From: Azomonas agilis
Lineage (GTDB): Bacteria; Pseudomonadota; Gammaproteobacteria; Pseudomonadales; Pseudomonadaceae
Length of the DNA stretch: 64,000 nucleotides
Assembly: GCF_007830255.1 (NCBI RefSeq)
Contig: NZ_VLKG01000002.1
Location: 1 to 64,000, forward strand
Direction of reading: 5' to 3'
A program made the position numbers and the translations under genes. The notes below the pieces were generated by a model. That model did not search any database. It worked only from the letters and a program-made list of their open reading frames with translations, and was not told where the DNA came from. Shown piece by piece: positions 37,493-47,614 of this stretch. The first letter of the stretch is position 1; each line of letters starts with the position of its first letter.

Positions 37493-38161
37493 TTAATCCT
37501 CAAACTCTTCCCATCCGCCCATCTCCTTCCACCGATTGACAATGCCGCAGAACAGTTCGGCGGTTTTTTCGGTGTCGTAGCGGGCCGAGTGGGCTTCCCG
37601 ACCATCAAAATCAATTCCAGCGGCTTGGCAGGCTTTGGCCAGTACGGTTTGGCCATAGGCTAGTCCAGCCAAGGTTGCCGTATCAAAGCTGGAAAAGGGG
37701 TGAAAGGGATTGCGTTTGATGCCACAACGATTGATGGCGGCATTTAAAAAGCCCAAATCAAAACTGCTGTTATGGCCGACTAAGACAGCACGTTTGCAAC
37801 CAGTGGACTTTAAGGCTTTGCGTATTCCCTTAAAGATTTCGCCAAGTGCATAGTCTTCTTTTACCGCTTGGCGCAGCGGGTGGTTGAGCTTGATGCCAGT
37901 GAATTCTAAGGCGGCGGCTTCAATGTTGGCCCCTTCAAAAGGCTCGACACGGAAGAAGTAGCTGTGGTCAGGGTAGAGTAAACCTTGTTCGTCCATATTG
38001 ACGGTTACGGCGGCGATTTCCAGCAGCGCATCGGTGACGCAATTGAACCCGCCGCACTCCACATCCACCACCACGGGCAGGTAGCCGCGAAAGCGGCGCG
38101 ACATGGCGGTACGTGGGCGGTTGGTGTTGTTGTCCAGATCGTCTAAATCATCGTCACTCAT
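37493..38161 (-). CDS. rnt: Ribonuclease T
   Basis: RNase T trims the CCA end and the 3' ends of tRNA, 5S and 23S rRNA. The 222-residue DEDDh exonuclease has Exo[13 protein letters not shown], Exo[15 protein letters not shown] and Exo[18 protein letters not shown]. The first motif has Cys where relatives usually have Thr (DVET), an unusual but non-ligand change. It overlaps pyrC by 4 bp (ATGA). Confidence 0.95.
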   Translation of the reverse strand: MSDDDLDDLDNNTNRPRTAMSRRFRGYLPVVVDVECGGFNCVTDALLEIAAVTVNMDEQGLLYPDHSYFFRVEPFEGANIEAAALEFTGIKLNHPLRQAVKEDYALGEIFKGIRKALKSTGCKRAVLVGHNSSFDLGFLNAAINRCGIKRNPFHPFSSFDTATLAGLAYGQTVLAKACQAAGIDFDGREAHSARYDTEKTAELFCGIVNRWKEMGGWEEFED

Positions 38162-39201
38162 GGGCGGTTCTCCAAACGCCAGCGCAGGGTTTCACCGGCG
38201 CGTAATGGAATCAACTCCTGCTCGCCAAAGGTAAGGCTACTCGGCAGTGTCCAGTCTTCACGCACCAAAGTGATGGTTTCAGTATTGCGCGCTAGACCGT
38301 AGAAGTCGGGGCCAAAGTGGCTGGCGAAAGCTTCCAATTTATCCAAGGCGTTGCGCTGCTCAAAGGCTTCGGCGTACAGCTCAAGGGCGGCTAAGGCGGT
38401 ATAGCAACCGGCACAGCCACAGGCCGCTTCTTTGGCGTGGCGTGCATGAGGAGCGGAGTCAGTGCCGAGGAAGAACTTAGGATTACCGCTGGTGGCCGCA
38501 TCCAACAAGGCGTGCTGGTGCGTGTTGCGCTTGAGGATCGGCAGGCAGTAAAAGTGCGGACGCACGCCCCCGACCAGTAAGTGGTTGCGGTTGTACAACA
38601 GGTGATGAGCGGTGATGGTAGCCGCTACGTTCGGGCCAGCCTCGGTGACGAACTGGGCAGCATCACGGGTGGTAATGTGTTCAAACACGACCTTCAAGTT
38701 GGGGAAGCGCTCGACGATGCGGGTCATCTGCTCGTCAATAAAATGTTTTTCTCGGTCAAAAACGTCAATTTCACTGCGTGTTACTTCGCCATGAACCAGC
38801 AATTTCATCCCTGTTTCGGCCATGACCTCTAAAACCGGGAAGATTTTGTCGATGGCGGTAACGCCGGAGGCGGAGTTAGTCGTAGCACCGGCGGGATACA
38901 GTTTGGCCGCCTGTACGATACCGCTGGCACTGGCTTGACGAATCTCTTCAGGGGTGGTGCTGTCGGTTAAATACAGCACCATCAGAGGTTCAAAAGTACT
39001 ACCTTGGGGGCGAGCGGCCAGAATACGCTCACGGTAGGCTTGGGCCTCTGAGGCGTTGCGTACCGGTGGAACCAGATTAGGCATGACGATGGCCCGTCCG
39101 AACTGGCGAGCGGCATCGGCTACGGTTTGGGGTAAGGCAGCACCGTCGCGCAGATGGATGTGCCAATCATCAGGGCGCACTAGGGTTAGTCGATCAATCA
39201 T
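38158..39201 (-). CDS. pyrC: Dihydroorotase
   Basis: PyrC closes carbamoyl-aspartate to dihydroorotate in pyrimidine synthesis. The 347-residue class II enzyme has zinc ligands [10 protein letters not shown], the region [14 protein letters not shown] with the carboxylated Lys, VHGEV, FEHITT and [13 protein letters not shown]. The start is ATG 39201 (MIDRLTL); a TTG four codons upstream is less likely. It is co-transcribed with rnt. Confidence 0.97.
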   Translation of the reverse strand: MIDRLTLVRPDDWHIHLRDGAALPQTVADAARQFGRAIVMPNLVPPVRNASEAQAYRERILAARPQGSTFEPLMVLYLTDSTTPEEIRQASASGIVQAAKLYPAGATTNSASGVTAIDKIFPVLEVMAETGMKLLVHGEVTRSEIDVFDREKHFIDEQMTRIVERFPNLKVVFEHITTRDAAQFVTEAGPNVAATITAHHLLYNRNHLLVGGVRPHFYCLPILKRNTHQHALLDAATSGNPKFFLGTDSAPHARHAKEAACGCAGCYTALAALELYAEAFEQRNALDKLEAFASHFGPDFYGLARNTETITLVREDWTLPSSLTFGEQELIPLRAGETLRWRLENRP

Positions 39202-39386
39202 GCAAAATTCCAAAAAGAACTCATTTAAAGGATGTCAGGCATGCTACCGGAAAAGCTTCTATAAAGGGTGCTAAGGCGGTACTAAGTCTTTGTTTTCCTA
39301 TATCGGCTAAAGCCGGAGTACACTTCAAGTTCTGTCTATGCGGGTCGATAGATCAAACAGTCCCTTTGAGTTCTGGAGCCTGTGCC

Positions 39387-40322
39387 GTGCGTTCCTTTAT
39401 CTTAATTCTGATCGGCTTACTGATGAGTTCGAGTCTTTCTGCTCTGACGTTCCAGACCCGCTTGGAAAAGGTGGCCTGGCAGGTTGAGGGCGATCAGTTT
39501 GAGTGCCGTTTGATGCAGCCTGTGACCGGTTTTGGGTCTGGTGGCTTTGTGCGGCGCGCTGGTGAGTCGGCTCGATTTCAGTTACATGCCCATGATCCTT
39601 GGTTCAGCCAAGGCTCAGCCCAATTAGTAGCTGCTGCGGCTCCTTGGCAGCCTGGGCGTACCGATGTGACCCTTGGGCAGGTATCGGTACAGTCTGGCGA
39701 TAAGGTATTTACGAGTTCTTTTGAACAGGCAGGTCGTTTACTCAGTGGACTATTAGAGGGACGCAGCCCTTTAGTTCAGCATCGGCAACGCTACGGTGGT
39801 GGCCCACTGGAAGTGCGTTTACTGCCGGTGCGTTTTGAAAAGGCCTATCAAGATTATCTGGGGTGCACAGCTAAGCTATTACCGGTCAATTTTGATCAAG
39901 TCAGTCAAATGCAGTTGAGCTTTACCGGGGGCGATGTTGAGCTCAGTGAACAGGCTCAGCGTAATTTGGATCATTTGCTGATCTACCTTAAAGCTGACCC
40001 CAGCGTAAACCATATCCAGTTGGATGGACATTCAGATAACAGCGGTGATCGTTTGACTAATCGGGAGTTATCACGGCAGCGGGCTTTAGCGGTGCAGAAT
40101 TATCTGGTGTCTAAAGGAATTCCGGCGGAACAGATTACTCTGCGTTTTCACGGCGAGCGTTATCCGCTGGTACCCAATAACTCCAAGGCTAATCGGGCTA
40201 AAAATCGGCGCGTGACCCTAAAAGCGGAACGGGTAACGCCTCAACCCACACCGCCCAGCGCTCCGGCAGGGGGTAGTCCAGACAACAAAGCAGCTCAGGC
40301 ACACACGGCAGCCAGCTTGTGA
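39387..40322 (+). CDS. motY: Sodium/flagellar T-ring protein MotY-like
   Basis: An exported OmpA-like protein of about 311 residues. A signal peptide (ILIGLLMSSSLSA) precedes a MotY N-terminal domain with TRLEKVAWQVEGDQFECRL and a C-terminal peptidoglycan-binding domain with IQLDGHSDNSGDRLTNRELS and ANRAKNRRVTL. MotY anchors stators at the motor in Pseudomonas and Vibrio, and in Pseudomonas it lies beside pyrC-rnt as here. The start is GTG 39387 with GGAG upstream. The low-complexity Pro-rich tail is unremarkable. Confidence 0.9.
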   Translation: MRSFILILIGLLMSSSLSALTFQTRLEKVAWQVEGDQFECRLMQPVTGFGSGGFVRRAGESARFQLHAHDPWFSQGSAQLVAAAAPWQPGRTDVTLGQVSVQSGDKVFTSSFEQAGRLLSGLLEGRSPLVQHRQRYGGGPLEVRLLPVRFEKAYQDYLGCTAKLLPVNFDQVSQMQLSFTGGDVELSEQAQRNLDHLLIYLKADPSVNHIQLDGHSDNSGDRLTNRELSRQRALAVQNYLVSKGIPAEQITLRFHGERYPLVPNNSKANRAKNRRVTLKAERVTPQPTPPSAPAGGSPDNKAAQAHTAASL

Positions 40323-40415
40323 GGTCTAATCTCTTATAAAGCCCGCCTCTTATAAAGCACCGCATGGAGCATGTAGAATCGACCCTTTCCGTAAATCCTC
40401 CGGGAGTGGATGGCA

Positions 40416-41633
40416 ATGGCCGATGTAAAGAAGGTGGTTCTGGCGTACTCTGGTGGCCTGGACACCTCAGTGATCCTGAAATGGTTGCAGGACACCTACC
40501 AGTGTGAAGTTGTAACCTTCACCGCTGATTTGGGGCAGGGCGAAGAAGTGGAGCCGGCCCGTGCCAAGGCTCAAGCCTTGGGCGTTAAGGAAATCTACAT
40601 TGATGACCTGCGCGAAGAGTTTGTGCGTGACTTCGTGTTCCCTATGTTTCGCGCCAACACCCTTTACGAAGGTGAGTACCTGCTGGGTACCTCCATCGCC
40701 CGTCCGCTGATCGCCAAGCGTCTGATCGAAATTGCCAACGAAACCGGTGCGGATGCCATATCCCACGGTGCCACCGGCAAAGGTAACGACCAAGTGCGCT
40801 TTGAGCTGGGTGCTTACGCCCTGAAGCCCGGCGTTAAGGTGATTGCTCCTTGGCGTGAGTGGGATCTGCTATCCCGCGAAAAACTGATGGACTATGCTGA
40901 CAAGCACGCCATCCCGATTGAGCGCCACGGTAAGAAAAAATCCCCGTACTCCATGGATGCCAACCTGCTGCACATTTCCTACGAAGGCGGCGTGCTGGAA
41001 GACACTTGGACCGAGCACGAAGAGGATATGTGGCGCTGGACTAAATCCCCAGAAGCCGCTCCTGATACCCCCACTTATATCGAACTGACCTACCGTAAGG
41101 GCGATATTGTCGCCATTGACGGTAAGGAGCTGAGCCCCGCTCAGGTATTGACCGAATTAAACCGTATCGGTGGTGAAAACGGCATTGGCCGCCTAGATAT
41201 CGTAGAAAACCGCTATGTAGGTATGAAGTCCCGTGGCTGCTATGAAACCCCCGGCGGCACCATCATGCTGCGCGCCCACCGTGCCATCGAATCCATCACC
41301 TTGGATCGTGAAGTAGCGCACCTAAAAGACGAGCTGATGCCGAAATACGCCAGTCTGATTTACAACGGCTACTGGTGGAGCCCTGAGCGTCTGATGCTGC
41401 AACAAATGATTGATGCCTCCCAAGCCACGGTGAACGGTGTGGTACGCCTGAAGCTGTACAAAGGCAACGTCATCGTCACCGGCCGTAAATCCGACGACTC
41501 TCTGTTCGATGCCAACATCGCCACCTTTGAAGAGGACGGCGGTGCTTACAACCAAGCTGATGCGGCGGGCTTTATTAAACTCAATGCGCTGCGGATGCGT
41601 ATTGCGGCGGGCAAAGGCCGCAGTCCTTTATAA
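40416..41633 (+). CDS. argG: Argininosuccinate synthase
   Basis: ArgG joins citrulline and aspartate using ATP in arginine synthesis. The 405-residue protein starts [18 protein letters not shown], the N-type ATP-binding loop, and shows [15 protein letters not shown] and [10 protein letters not shown]. An ATG at 40410 would add two residues. A terminator follows the stop. Confidence 0.97.
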   Translation: MADVKKVVLAYSGGLDTSVILKWLQDTYQCEVVTFTADLGQGEEVEPARAKAQALGVKEIYIDDLREEFVRDFVFPMFRANTLYEGEYLLGTSIARPLIAKRLIEIANETGADAISHGATGKGNDQVRFELGAYALKPGVKVIAPWREWDLLSREKLMDYADKHAIPIERHGKKKSPYSMDANLLHISYEGGVLEDTWTEHEEDMWRWTKSPEAAPDTPTYIELTYRKGDIVAIDGKELSPAQVLTELNRIGGENGIGRLDIVENRYVGMKSRGCYETPGGTIMLRAHRAIESITLDREVAHLKDELMPKYASLIYNGYWWSPERLMLQQMIDASQATVNGVVRLKLYKGNVIVTGRKSDDSLFDANIATFEEDGGAYNQADAAGFIKLNALRMRIAAGKGRSPL

Positions 41634-41680
41634 GAGGCTATAATCAGCCTGTGAAATCTTGCTGATAGATAGCCTATATA

Positions 41681-41715
41681 AAAAACAGCCCCGGCCTTGA
41701 GCCGGGGTTTGTTTT
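41681..41715 (+). terminator. Intrinsic terminator after argG
   Basis: CCCCGGC and GCCGGGG pair around CTTGA, with A-rich and T-rich flanks (TTTGTTTT) that extend the stem. Confidence 0.85.
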
Positions 41716-41737
41716 ACACCCTGAGGAGAATCCGAAT

Positions 41738-42130
41738 ATGCGCCTATTGCATACCATGTTACGTGTTGGCGATCTGGAGAAATCCCTAGCTTTTTATACC
41801 GATGTCTTGGGCATGACCCTGTTGCGTCGTAAAGACTACCCCGATGGCCAATTTACGCTGGCTTTTGTGGGGTATGGCAATGAGGCGGAACAAGCCGTGA
41901 TTGAGCTGACCTATAACTGGGGTGTGACTCAGTACGAGTTAGGCACCGCTTTTGGCCATATCGCGCTGGAGGTGGATGATGTGTACAAAGCCTGTGAGGA
42001 CATTCGAGCACGGGGGGGCAAGATTGTGCGCGAAGCTGGCCCTATGAAGCACGGCAGCAGTATTTTAGCTTTTGTGGAAGATCCAGACGGCTATCGCATT
42101 GAGCTGTTATCTCCCAGCCGAGGCGATTAA
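41738..42130 (+). CDS. gloA: Lactoylglutathione lyase (glyoxalase I)
   Basis: GloA isomerises the methylglyoxal-glutathione adduct to lactoylglutathione. The 130-residue single-domain, nickel-type enzyme has metal ligands His5, Glu56 (VIELTYNWG), His74 (FGHIALEV) and Glu near 122 (DGYRIELL). GAGGAG precedes the start. Confidence 0.96.
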   Translation: MRLLHTMLRVGDLEKSLAFYTDVLGMTLLRRKDYPDGQFTLAFVGYGNEAEQAVIELTYNWGVTQYELGTAFGHIALEVDDVYKACEDIRARGGKIVREAGPMKHGSSILAFVEDPDGYRIELLSPSRGD

Positions 42131-42144
42131 TTAGGCGGGTAATG

Positions 42145-42175
42145 AAAACGCCCTGTACTACAGGGCGTTTTTCTT
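42145..42175 (+). terminator. Intrinsic terminator after gloA
   Basis: AAAACGCCCTGT and ACAGGGCGTTTT form a perfect 12-bp stem with a 3-nt loop and a T-run. Confidence 0.92.
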
Positions 42176-42213
42176 AGTTAGGCAGGCAAGGAAATGGGGC
42201 GTTCATCACTTGA

Positions 42214-42393
42214 TCATAGATCGTAGTCATAATCAGCCAGTTGTTTTTTTAAACGACGCTCTTCTAATAAATTGTCGATCACCCGACGCTTGGTCAAATT
42301 GTTTTTAGCCACCTCGACCGGCGCGTCAGAGGAGTCAGCCTCTTCATCAGCAAGAAAATCGTCTTCAAGCTCGATATCGTCTTTGTCAGCCAC
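42214..42393 (-). CDS. Conserved small acidic Pseudomonas-type protein
   Basis: A 59-residue protein. The first half is very acidic (DDIELEDDFLADEEADSSD) and the end is basic and helical (TKRRVIDNLLEERRLKKQLADYDYDL), a layout I recall for a conserved hypothetical protein near nth in Pseudomonas. GGAG stands 8 nt before GTG 42393, which I prefer to the ATG at 42432. Function unknown. Confidence 0.7.
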   Translation of the reverse strand: MADKDDIELEDDFLADEEADSSDAPVEVAKNNLTKRRVIDNLLEERRLKKQLADYDYDL

Positions 42394-42502
42394 GTGCGTT
42401 ACTCCATAGCTAAGCAAGTGCTCTTCGCGCACCTTATAACCACAAAGTTCGAGTCGGTAAAAAAGATTTTTTCAATCAGGCTGATTGATTTGTTTTAAAA
42501 AA

Positions 42503-43141
42503 TTAATCGCTTGTTGTTTTGTCGGGAAAATCGCACAAATCTTCGATCCGACAGCTACCGCATTGGGGCTTGCGTGCCTTGCAAACGTAGCGCCCGTGTA
42601 GGATTAACCAGTGGTGAGCATCCATCAAAAATTCTTTGGGCGTGTTGCGTAATAGGTTGCGCTCAACTTCCAACACGTTCTTGCCGGATGCGAGCCCAGT
42701 GCGGTTACTGACCCGAAAAATATGGGTATCTACGGCTAAGGTCGGTTGGCCAAAGGCGGTATTGAGTACCACATTGGCGGTTTTTCGACCGACTCCGGGG
42801 AGTGCTTCCAATGCTTCTCGGGTTTGGGGAACCATGCCTTGATGCCGCTCTAGCAACAGGCGGCAGGTCTCAATGATATTTTTGGCTTTGCCTCGATACA
42901 GGCCAATGCTTTTGATGTAGGGCGTTAATCCTTCAACACCAAGGGCATAAATGGCTTCGGGGGTGTGGGCCACTGGGTAGAGCTTAGCGGTGGCCTTGTT
43001 AACGCCTACATCTGTTGCTTGAGCAGACAGAATCACTGCAATCAGCAGCTCAAAGGGCGACTGATACACCAGTTCACTGCGCGGGTGCGGGTTGTCTTGC
43101 TGAAGTCGCTGGTAGAGTGTGTGACGTTGAGCGGCATTCAT
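42503..43141 (-). CDS. nth: Endonuclease III
   Basis: Nth removes oxidised pyrimidines and nicks abasic sites. The 212-residue glycosylase has the HhH-GPD motif [18 protein letters not shown], the catalytic Lys in GVGRKT and Asp in [10 protein letters not shown], and the [4Fe-4S] cysteines [17 protein letters not shown]. It overlaps the ferredoxin gene by 4 bp. Confidence 0.96.
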   Translation of the reverse strand: MNAAQRHTLYQRLQQDNPHPRSELVYQSPFELLIAVILSAQATDVGVNKATAKLYPVAHTPEAIYALGVEGLTPYIKSIGLYRGKAKNIIETCRLLLERHQGMVPQTREALEALPGVGRKTANVVLNTAFGQPTLAVDTHIFRVSNRTGLASGKNVLEVERNLLRNTPKEFLMDAHHWLILHGRYVCKARKPQCGSCRIEDLCDFPDKTTSD

Positions 43142-44067
43142 GCGGAGGGCATCTCAGGGGTTGAAGATTGGGCAAGGTAATCGGCCAGTTGCTGCTCAGC
43201 CTTCTGCAAGCGAATACGCGCTTGTTGTAAAACGGCCGGATCAGTCAGGGGCTGCCGCTCAAACTTATGTACCGCCGCGCGCGCTAAGGCCAATTCAGTT
43301 TTTAAATCCCGCACTTGGGTAGAGACCGGCTGTTTGTAGCTGAGGACGCGCTCCGGTTGCGGGCGCTCAGTTGAGGCTTCGGCCTGATGGAGCGCTTGTT
43401 CAGCCTTCGCCACGGCTTGACGTAGCGGTGCTAGCTCAGCCTCTGTCACTCCGCGCTGCTCTGCCTGTTTTAAAGCGGCCCGCTGTTCGACTAGATGGAC
43501 TTTGGCCTGATGAAGCTCATCTCTAGCGGCGAGATGGGGGCTGGGCGTAAGTGCCTGATTTAAGCGCTCCTGAGCCTGTTGAGCGGCCAGACGTAGCTTG
43601 GCTATCTGAGCTTCTAAAACAGGGCTTGGGCGGCGTTTAAATTGCTGCTCTGCCTTGCTTAGGGCAACCTGGGTCATACTGACGGCGGTTTTAAGCTTTT
43701 GGTGCTCGTCCGCTGTTTTAGTTACTACAGGTTTTGGGGTTGGGTTGAAGAGAACCGGAGTTTTTGAGGCGTTTGTCGTTTCCCCAAATTGGGCGGCGAC
43801 ACGCTTAAGTTTGCGTTGCTTGAGCCAGTCAACTCGTGCGTTTTCTACGGGCTGCATGGCGGGGCGTAACTCAATGCAGTCCATCGGGCAAGGTGTTATA
43901 CAGAGCGCACAGCCCGTACAGTCGGCAGTGATTACGGTGTGCAAAAAGCGCGTGCTGCCCACAATGGCATCCACAGGACAGGCATTGCGGCACTTAGTGC
44001 AGCCAATGCACTCATCTTCCCGGATGAAGGCCACTTGTGGTGTGGGGGAGGAGGTTGTTGTATTCAT
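43138..44067 (-). CDS. RnfB-like ferredoxin lacking the N-terminal domain, with coiled-coil tail
   Basis: A 309-residue protein. Residues about 15-70 hold two [4Fe-4S] motifs ([12 protein letters not shown] and [12 protein letters not shown]) as in RnfB/RsxB. The usual N-terminal membrane helix and its CGxCG-type cluster domain are missing, and metG ends only 60 bp upstream, so they are not simply in another start. Residues about 120-300 are a long Ala-, Gln- and Glu-rich coiled coil ([18 protein letters not shown]). No other rnf genes are here. Its partner is unknown; a link to the Fe-S enzyme Nth, which it overlaps by 4 bp, is conjecture. Confidence 0.85.
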   Translation of the reverse strand: MNTTTSSPTPQVAFIREDECIGCTKCRNACPVDAIVGSTRFLHTVITADCTGCALCITPCPMDCIELRPAMQPVENARVDWLKQRKLKRVAAQFGETTNASKTPVLFNPTPKPVVTKTADEHQKLKTAVSMTQVALSKAEQQFKRRPSPVLEAQIAKLRLAAQQAQERLNQALTPSPHLAARDELHQAKVHLVEQRAALKQAEQRGVTEAELAPLRQAVAKAEQALHQAEASTERPQPERVLSYKQPVSTQVRDLKTELALARAAVHKFERQPLTDPAVLQQARIRLQKAEQQLADYLAQSSTPEMPSA

Positions 44068-44086
44068 GCTGAGGGAGTGGAGCCGC

Positions 44087-44120
44087 CGTTAAGAAGACTC
44101 AGACAAGAGCCTTCTTAACG
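44087..44120. other. Stem-loop between metG and the RnfB-like gene
   Basis: CGTTAAGAAG and CTTCTTAACG form a perfect 10-bp stem, with an inner CTC/GAG pairing and a 6-nt loop. No U-run follows. It occupies most of the 60-bp gap between the genes. Confidence 0.6.
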
Positions 44121-44127
44121 ACTTGTG

Positions 44128-46173
44128 TTAGTGAACGCGCTGACCGGGTTTAGCGCCCGCATCAGGGCTGAGCAGGAAGATTTCCTCACCGCCGGGGCCA
44201 GCCGCCAGCACCATGCCTTCGGACAGGCCAAATTTCATTTTGCGCGGCGCGAGGTTGGCCACATACAGCGTCAAGCGGCCTTCCAGCTTGCTCGGGTCTG
44301 GGTAGGCGCTCTTGATGCCGGAGAACACATTGCGCTTGGCATCGCCGATGTCCAGCGTCAGACGCAGCAGCTTGTCCGCACCCTCGACGAATTCGGCCTT
44401 TTCAATCAAGGCAATCCGCAGGTCTACGGCTGCGAAGGCATCGAAGTTGATTTCGGGGGCGAGGGGTTCTTTCACCAGTTCGCCGTTACCCGCAGGCGCA
44501 GCAGGAGCTTCAGCGGCGAGGTCTTCTTTAGAGGCTTCAATCATGGCATCAATGTTTGCAGATTCAATACGGGTCATTAGGGGGCTAAAGGCGTTGAGCT
44601 GATGGTTGGCTAGGGGTGTGCTCAAATCAGTCCAGCTCAAAGGCGCGACCCTGAGGAAGGCTTCGGCATCGCTGGCCAGCTTAGGCAGCACGGGTTTCAG
44701 CAGAATCACCAATTGGCGGAACAGGTTCACGCCCAGCGCGCAAATGGCCTGAACCTCGGCCTGTTTGCCTTCTTGCTTGTTCAGGGCCCAAGGCGCTTTG
44801 TCGGCGATCCAAGCATTGGCGCGGTCAGCCAGTGCCATGATTTCGCGCATCGCACGGGCAAAGTCACGGGCTTCGTAGGCTTCGGCAATGGAGGGGGCCG
44901 CCTGTTGGAACGTGGCCCAGAGTTCCGGTTCTGGATTGGCATCCACCAGAACGCCTTCGTTGCCCTTGAGGATAAAGCCGGCGCAGCGGCTGGCGATATT
45001 GACCACCTTGCCCACCAGATCGGCGTTGACCTTTTGCACGAAGTCTTCGAGGTTCAGATCGAGGTCATCCACGCTACGGCCCAGCTTGCTGGCGTAGTAG
45101 TAGCGCAGGTATTCCGGATTTAAGTGATCCAGATAGGTGCGCGCCTTGATGAAGGTGCCGCGCGACTTGGACATCTTCTGCCCATTCACAGTCAGATAGC
45201 CGTGGACGTTCAGGGCGGTAGGTTTGCGGAACCCAGCTCCTTCTAACATCGCAGGCCAGAACAGGGCGTGGAAGTTGACGATATCTTTGCCGATAAAGTG
45301 GTACAGCTCGGCGCTGGAGTCTTTGTTCCAGAACGCATCGAAGCTCAGTTCAGGGCATTTGGCGCACAGGTTTTGGAAGCTGGCCATGTAGCCAATGGGG
45401 GCATCCAACCACACATAGAAGTATTTGCCGGGCTCGTCGGGAATCTCGAAACCAAAGTAGGGTGCATCGCGGGAGATGTCCCACTCTTGCAGGCCGGTGT
45501 CGCTGTCCAACCATTCGGCGATTTTGTTGGCCACCGCTTCTTGCAAGGCACCGCTGCGCGTCCATTCTTTCAGCATGGCGGCAAATTCCGGCAGCTTGAA
45601 GAAGAAGTGCTTGGAGTCTTTAAGTACCGGTGTAGCCCCGGAAATCGCTGAGCGCGGATCTTTTAAGTCCGTGGGCGCATAGGTAGCGCCGCATTTTTCG
45701 CAGTTATCGCCGTACTGATCTTCAGCGCCGCATTTAGGGCAGGTCCCCTTGATAAAACGGTCGGCGAGGAACATGCCTTTGTCGGGGTCAAAATACTGGG
45801 TTACGGAGCGGGTGTTGATATGGCCCGCATCACGTAACTTAAGATAGATCGCCGCCGACAGAGCGCGGTTTTCTTCCGAGTGGGTGGAGTGGTAGTTATC
45901 AAAGGCCACGCCAAAATCGGCAAAGTCGGCAGTGTGTTCGGCCTGAACCTTAGCAATCAATTGCTCTGGAGTAATACCTTCCTTCTCGGCCCGCAGCATA
46001 ATGGCAGAGCCGTGGGCATCATCGGCACAGACGTACCAGCATTGATGGCCGCGCAGTTTTTGGAAGCGCACCCAAATGTCGGTCTGGATGTACTCCAACA
46101 TATGACCCAAATGAATCGAACCGTTGGCATAGGGCAGGGCGCTGGTAACGAGAATCTGGCGAGTAGGAGACAT
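44128..46173 (-). CDS. metG: Methionyl-tRNA synthetase
   Basis: MetG charges tRNA-Met. The 681-residue enzyme has the HIGH site in [15 protein letters not shown], a zinc domain with [18 protein letters not shown], the KMSKS site in [11 protein letters not shown], and a C-terminal EMAP-II-like tRNA-binding domain ([20 protein letters not shown]). It is transcribed divergently from mrp and precedes the ferredoxin and nth genes. Confidence 0.97.
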   Translation of the reverse strand: MSPTRQILVTSALPYANGSIHLGHMLEYIQTDIWVRFQKLRGHQCWYVCADDAHGSAIMLRAEKEGITPEQLIAKVQAEHTADFADFGVAFDNYHSTHSEENRALSAAIYLKLRDAGHINTRSVTQYFDPDKGMFLADRFIKGTCPKCGAEDQYGDNCEKCGATYAPTDLKDPRSAISGATPVLKDSKHFFFKLPEFAAMLKEWTRSGALQEAVANKIAEWLDSDTGLQEWDISRDAPYFGFEIPDEPGKYFYVWLDAPIGYMASFQNLCAKCPELSFDAFWNKDSSAELYHFIGKDIVNFHALFWPAMLEGAGFRKPTALNVHGYLTVNGQKMSKSRGTFIKARTYLDHLNPEYLRYYYASKLGRSVDDLDLNLEDFVQKVNADLVGKVVNIASRCAGFILKGNEGVLVDANPEPELWATFQQAAPSIAEAYEARDFARAMREIMALADRANAWIADKAPWALNKQEGKQAEVQAICALGVNLFRQLVILLKPVLPKLASDAEAFLRVAPLSWTDLSTPLANHQLNAFSPLMTRIESANIDAMIEASKEDLAAEAPAAPAGNGELVKEPLAPEINFDAFAAVDLRIALIEKAEFVEGADKLLRLTLDIGDAKRNVFSGIKSAYPDPSKLEGRLTLYVANLAPRKMKFGLSEGMVLAAGPGGEEIFLLSPDAGAKPGQRVH

Positions 46174-46511
46174 GATCGACTTAATCTGGGAAAGCGGGGA
46201 AGTGGGCCACTATAGCGAGTTATGTAGCTTTTTTCACCCGCTCTTAGGGAGGGACGGCGGTTAATAGAAAGGCTGGTATTTTAAACTAGCACTCTGCTAT
46301 TAATTGAGTTGTGTGCAGTATTGAAATACGGCGCTGGTATAGCATAAAAATGCTAGAAAATGGATTTCATCAGCAGATATTTGGCATCTAAGGCTATTTT
46401 TTGCAAGACTTCACTCGAATTTAAGGGTTTAGTTCTGATGCGGTATACATTTTGTTACCGTGCGTGTTCCGCTAAATACGGCTTAACTTTGCCATTTTTG
46501 AGGGTGCAATT
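46174..46511. other. Divergent intergenic region metG-mrp
   Basis: An AT-rich 338-bp gap with promoters for both directions expected. One visible dyad is TAGCAT-AAAA-ATGCTA (46340-46355). GAGGGTGC lies just before the mrp ATG. I see no gene, RNA or riboswitch in it. Confidence 0.4.
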
Positions 46512-47603
46512 ATGAGTTTTGTGAGCCGTGAATTGGTTGAGGCGACCCTAGCCCGTTTGAGTGATCCCCATTTAGATCAAGATCCTGTCAGCGCGGGTTG
46601 TCTAAAGTCTGTGGAGATTCAAGACGGACGGGTCTTGGTACAGCTCGAATTAAACTACCCCGCCGCCCAGTTTAAAAATGGTTGGGCCCAGATGTTGCGC
46701 ATGGCGTTAGAGCATTTGGAGGGCGTAGATCAGGCTCAAGTCGAAATCAGTTGGAGCATACCCAGTCACTCCGGGGTTGTGGGTGTGCCTGCTGTAGCCC
46801 AAGTTAAAAATATTATTGCGGTGGCCTCGGGTAAAGGTGGTGTGGGCAAGTCCACCACAGCGGCTAATTTGGCCTTAGCTCTGATGCGTGAGGGGGCCCG
46901 GGTTGGGGTTTTGGATGCTGATATCTACGGCCCGAGTCAGGGGATTTTATTTGGAATCCCTGAAGGCACACGCCCCGAAGTTCGTGACCAAAAATGGTTT
47001 GTTCCCCTAGAGGCTTATGGAGTGCAGTTAATGTCCATGGCCTTCTTAACTGACGATCGTACCCCGATGGTATGGCGTGGCCCGGTGGTTTCTGGAGCTT
47101 TGCTGCAACTGATCAATCAGACCGCTTGGGACAATTTGGACTATTTGATTGTAGATATGCCGCCGGGAACGGGGGATATTCAACTAACCTTGGCTCAAAA
47201 GGTTCCGGTGGCAGGAGCGGTAATTGTGACCACACCACAAGACCTCGCCCTGTTGGATGCCTGTAAAGGAATTGAAATGTTCCACAAGGTCAATATTCCC
47301 GTGCTAGGGGTTGTGGAAAATATGGCCGTGCATGTCTGTACCCAATGTGGGCATGTGGAGCATCTGTTTGGCACTGGAGGGGGTGAAAAGCTAGCCAGCC
47401 AATATGGGGTTGGTGTGCTTGCTTCCTTACCCTTGGCTATGGATATTCGCACCCAAGCTGATGCAGGTCGTCCTACTGTCATTGCAGAGCCTGAAAGCCC
47501 CATTGCCCTGTTGTATCAGCAGTTGGCTCGTTTGGTAGGCGCTAGGTTGGCGCAGTTGGATCAGCGTTTAGATCCAATGCCAATGATTGAAATTGAACCC
47601 TAA
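46512..47603 (+). CDS. apbC: Iron-sulfur cluster carrier protein Mrp/ApbC
   Basis: A 363-residue P-loop ATPase that carries [4Fe-4S] clusters to apo-proteins. An N-terminal MIP18-like domain (about 1-85) precedes the ATPase part with VASGKGGVGKSTTAANLALAL, DADIYGPSQ, DMPPGTGD and the cluster-binding Cys pair VCTQCGHVEH. It lies opposite metG as in Pseudomonas. Confidence 0.96.
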   Translation: MSFVSRELVEATLARLSDPHLDQDPVSAGCLKSVEIQDGRVLVQLELNYPAAQFKNGWAQMLRMALEHLEGVDQAQVEISWSIPSHSGVVGVPAVAQVKNIIAVASGKGGVGKSTTAANLALALMREGARVGVLDADIYGPSQGILFGIPEGTRPEVRDQKWFVPLEAYGVQLMSMAFLTDDRTPMVWRGPVVSGALLQLINQTAWDNLDYLIVDMPPGTGDIQLTLAQKVPVAGAVIVTTPQDLALLDACKGIEMFHKVNIPVLGVVENMAVHVCTQCGHVEHLFGTGGGEKLASQYGVGVLASLPLAMDIRTQADAGRPTVIAEPESPIALLYQQLARLVGARLAQLDQRLDPMPMIEIEP

Positions 47604-47614
47604 CTCAGGGCCTG

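Noticed and set aside
44125-46215. Long plus-strand frames opposite metG
   Set aside because: They are complementary-strand shadows of the well-supported metG gene.
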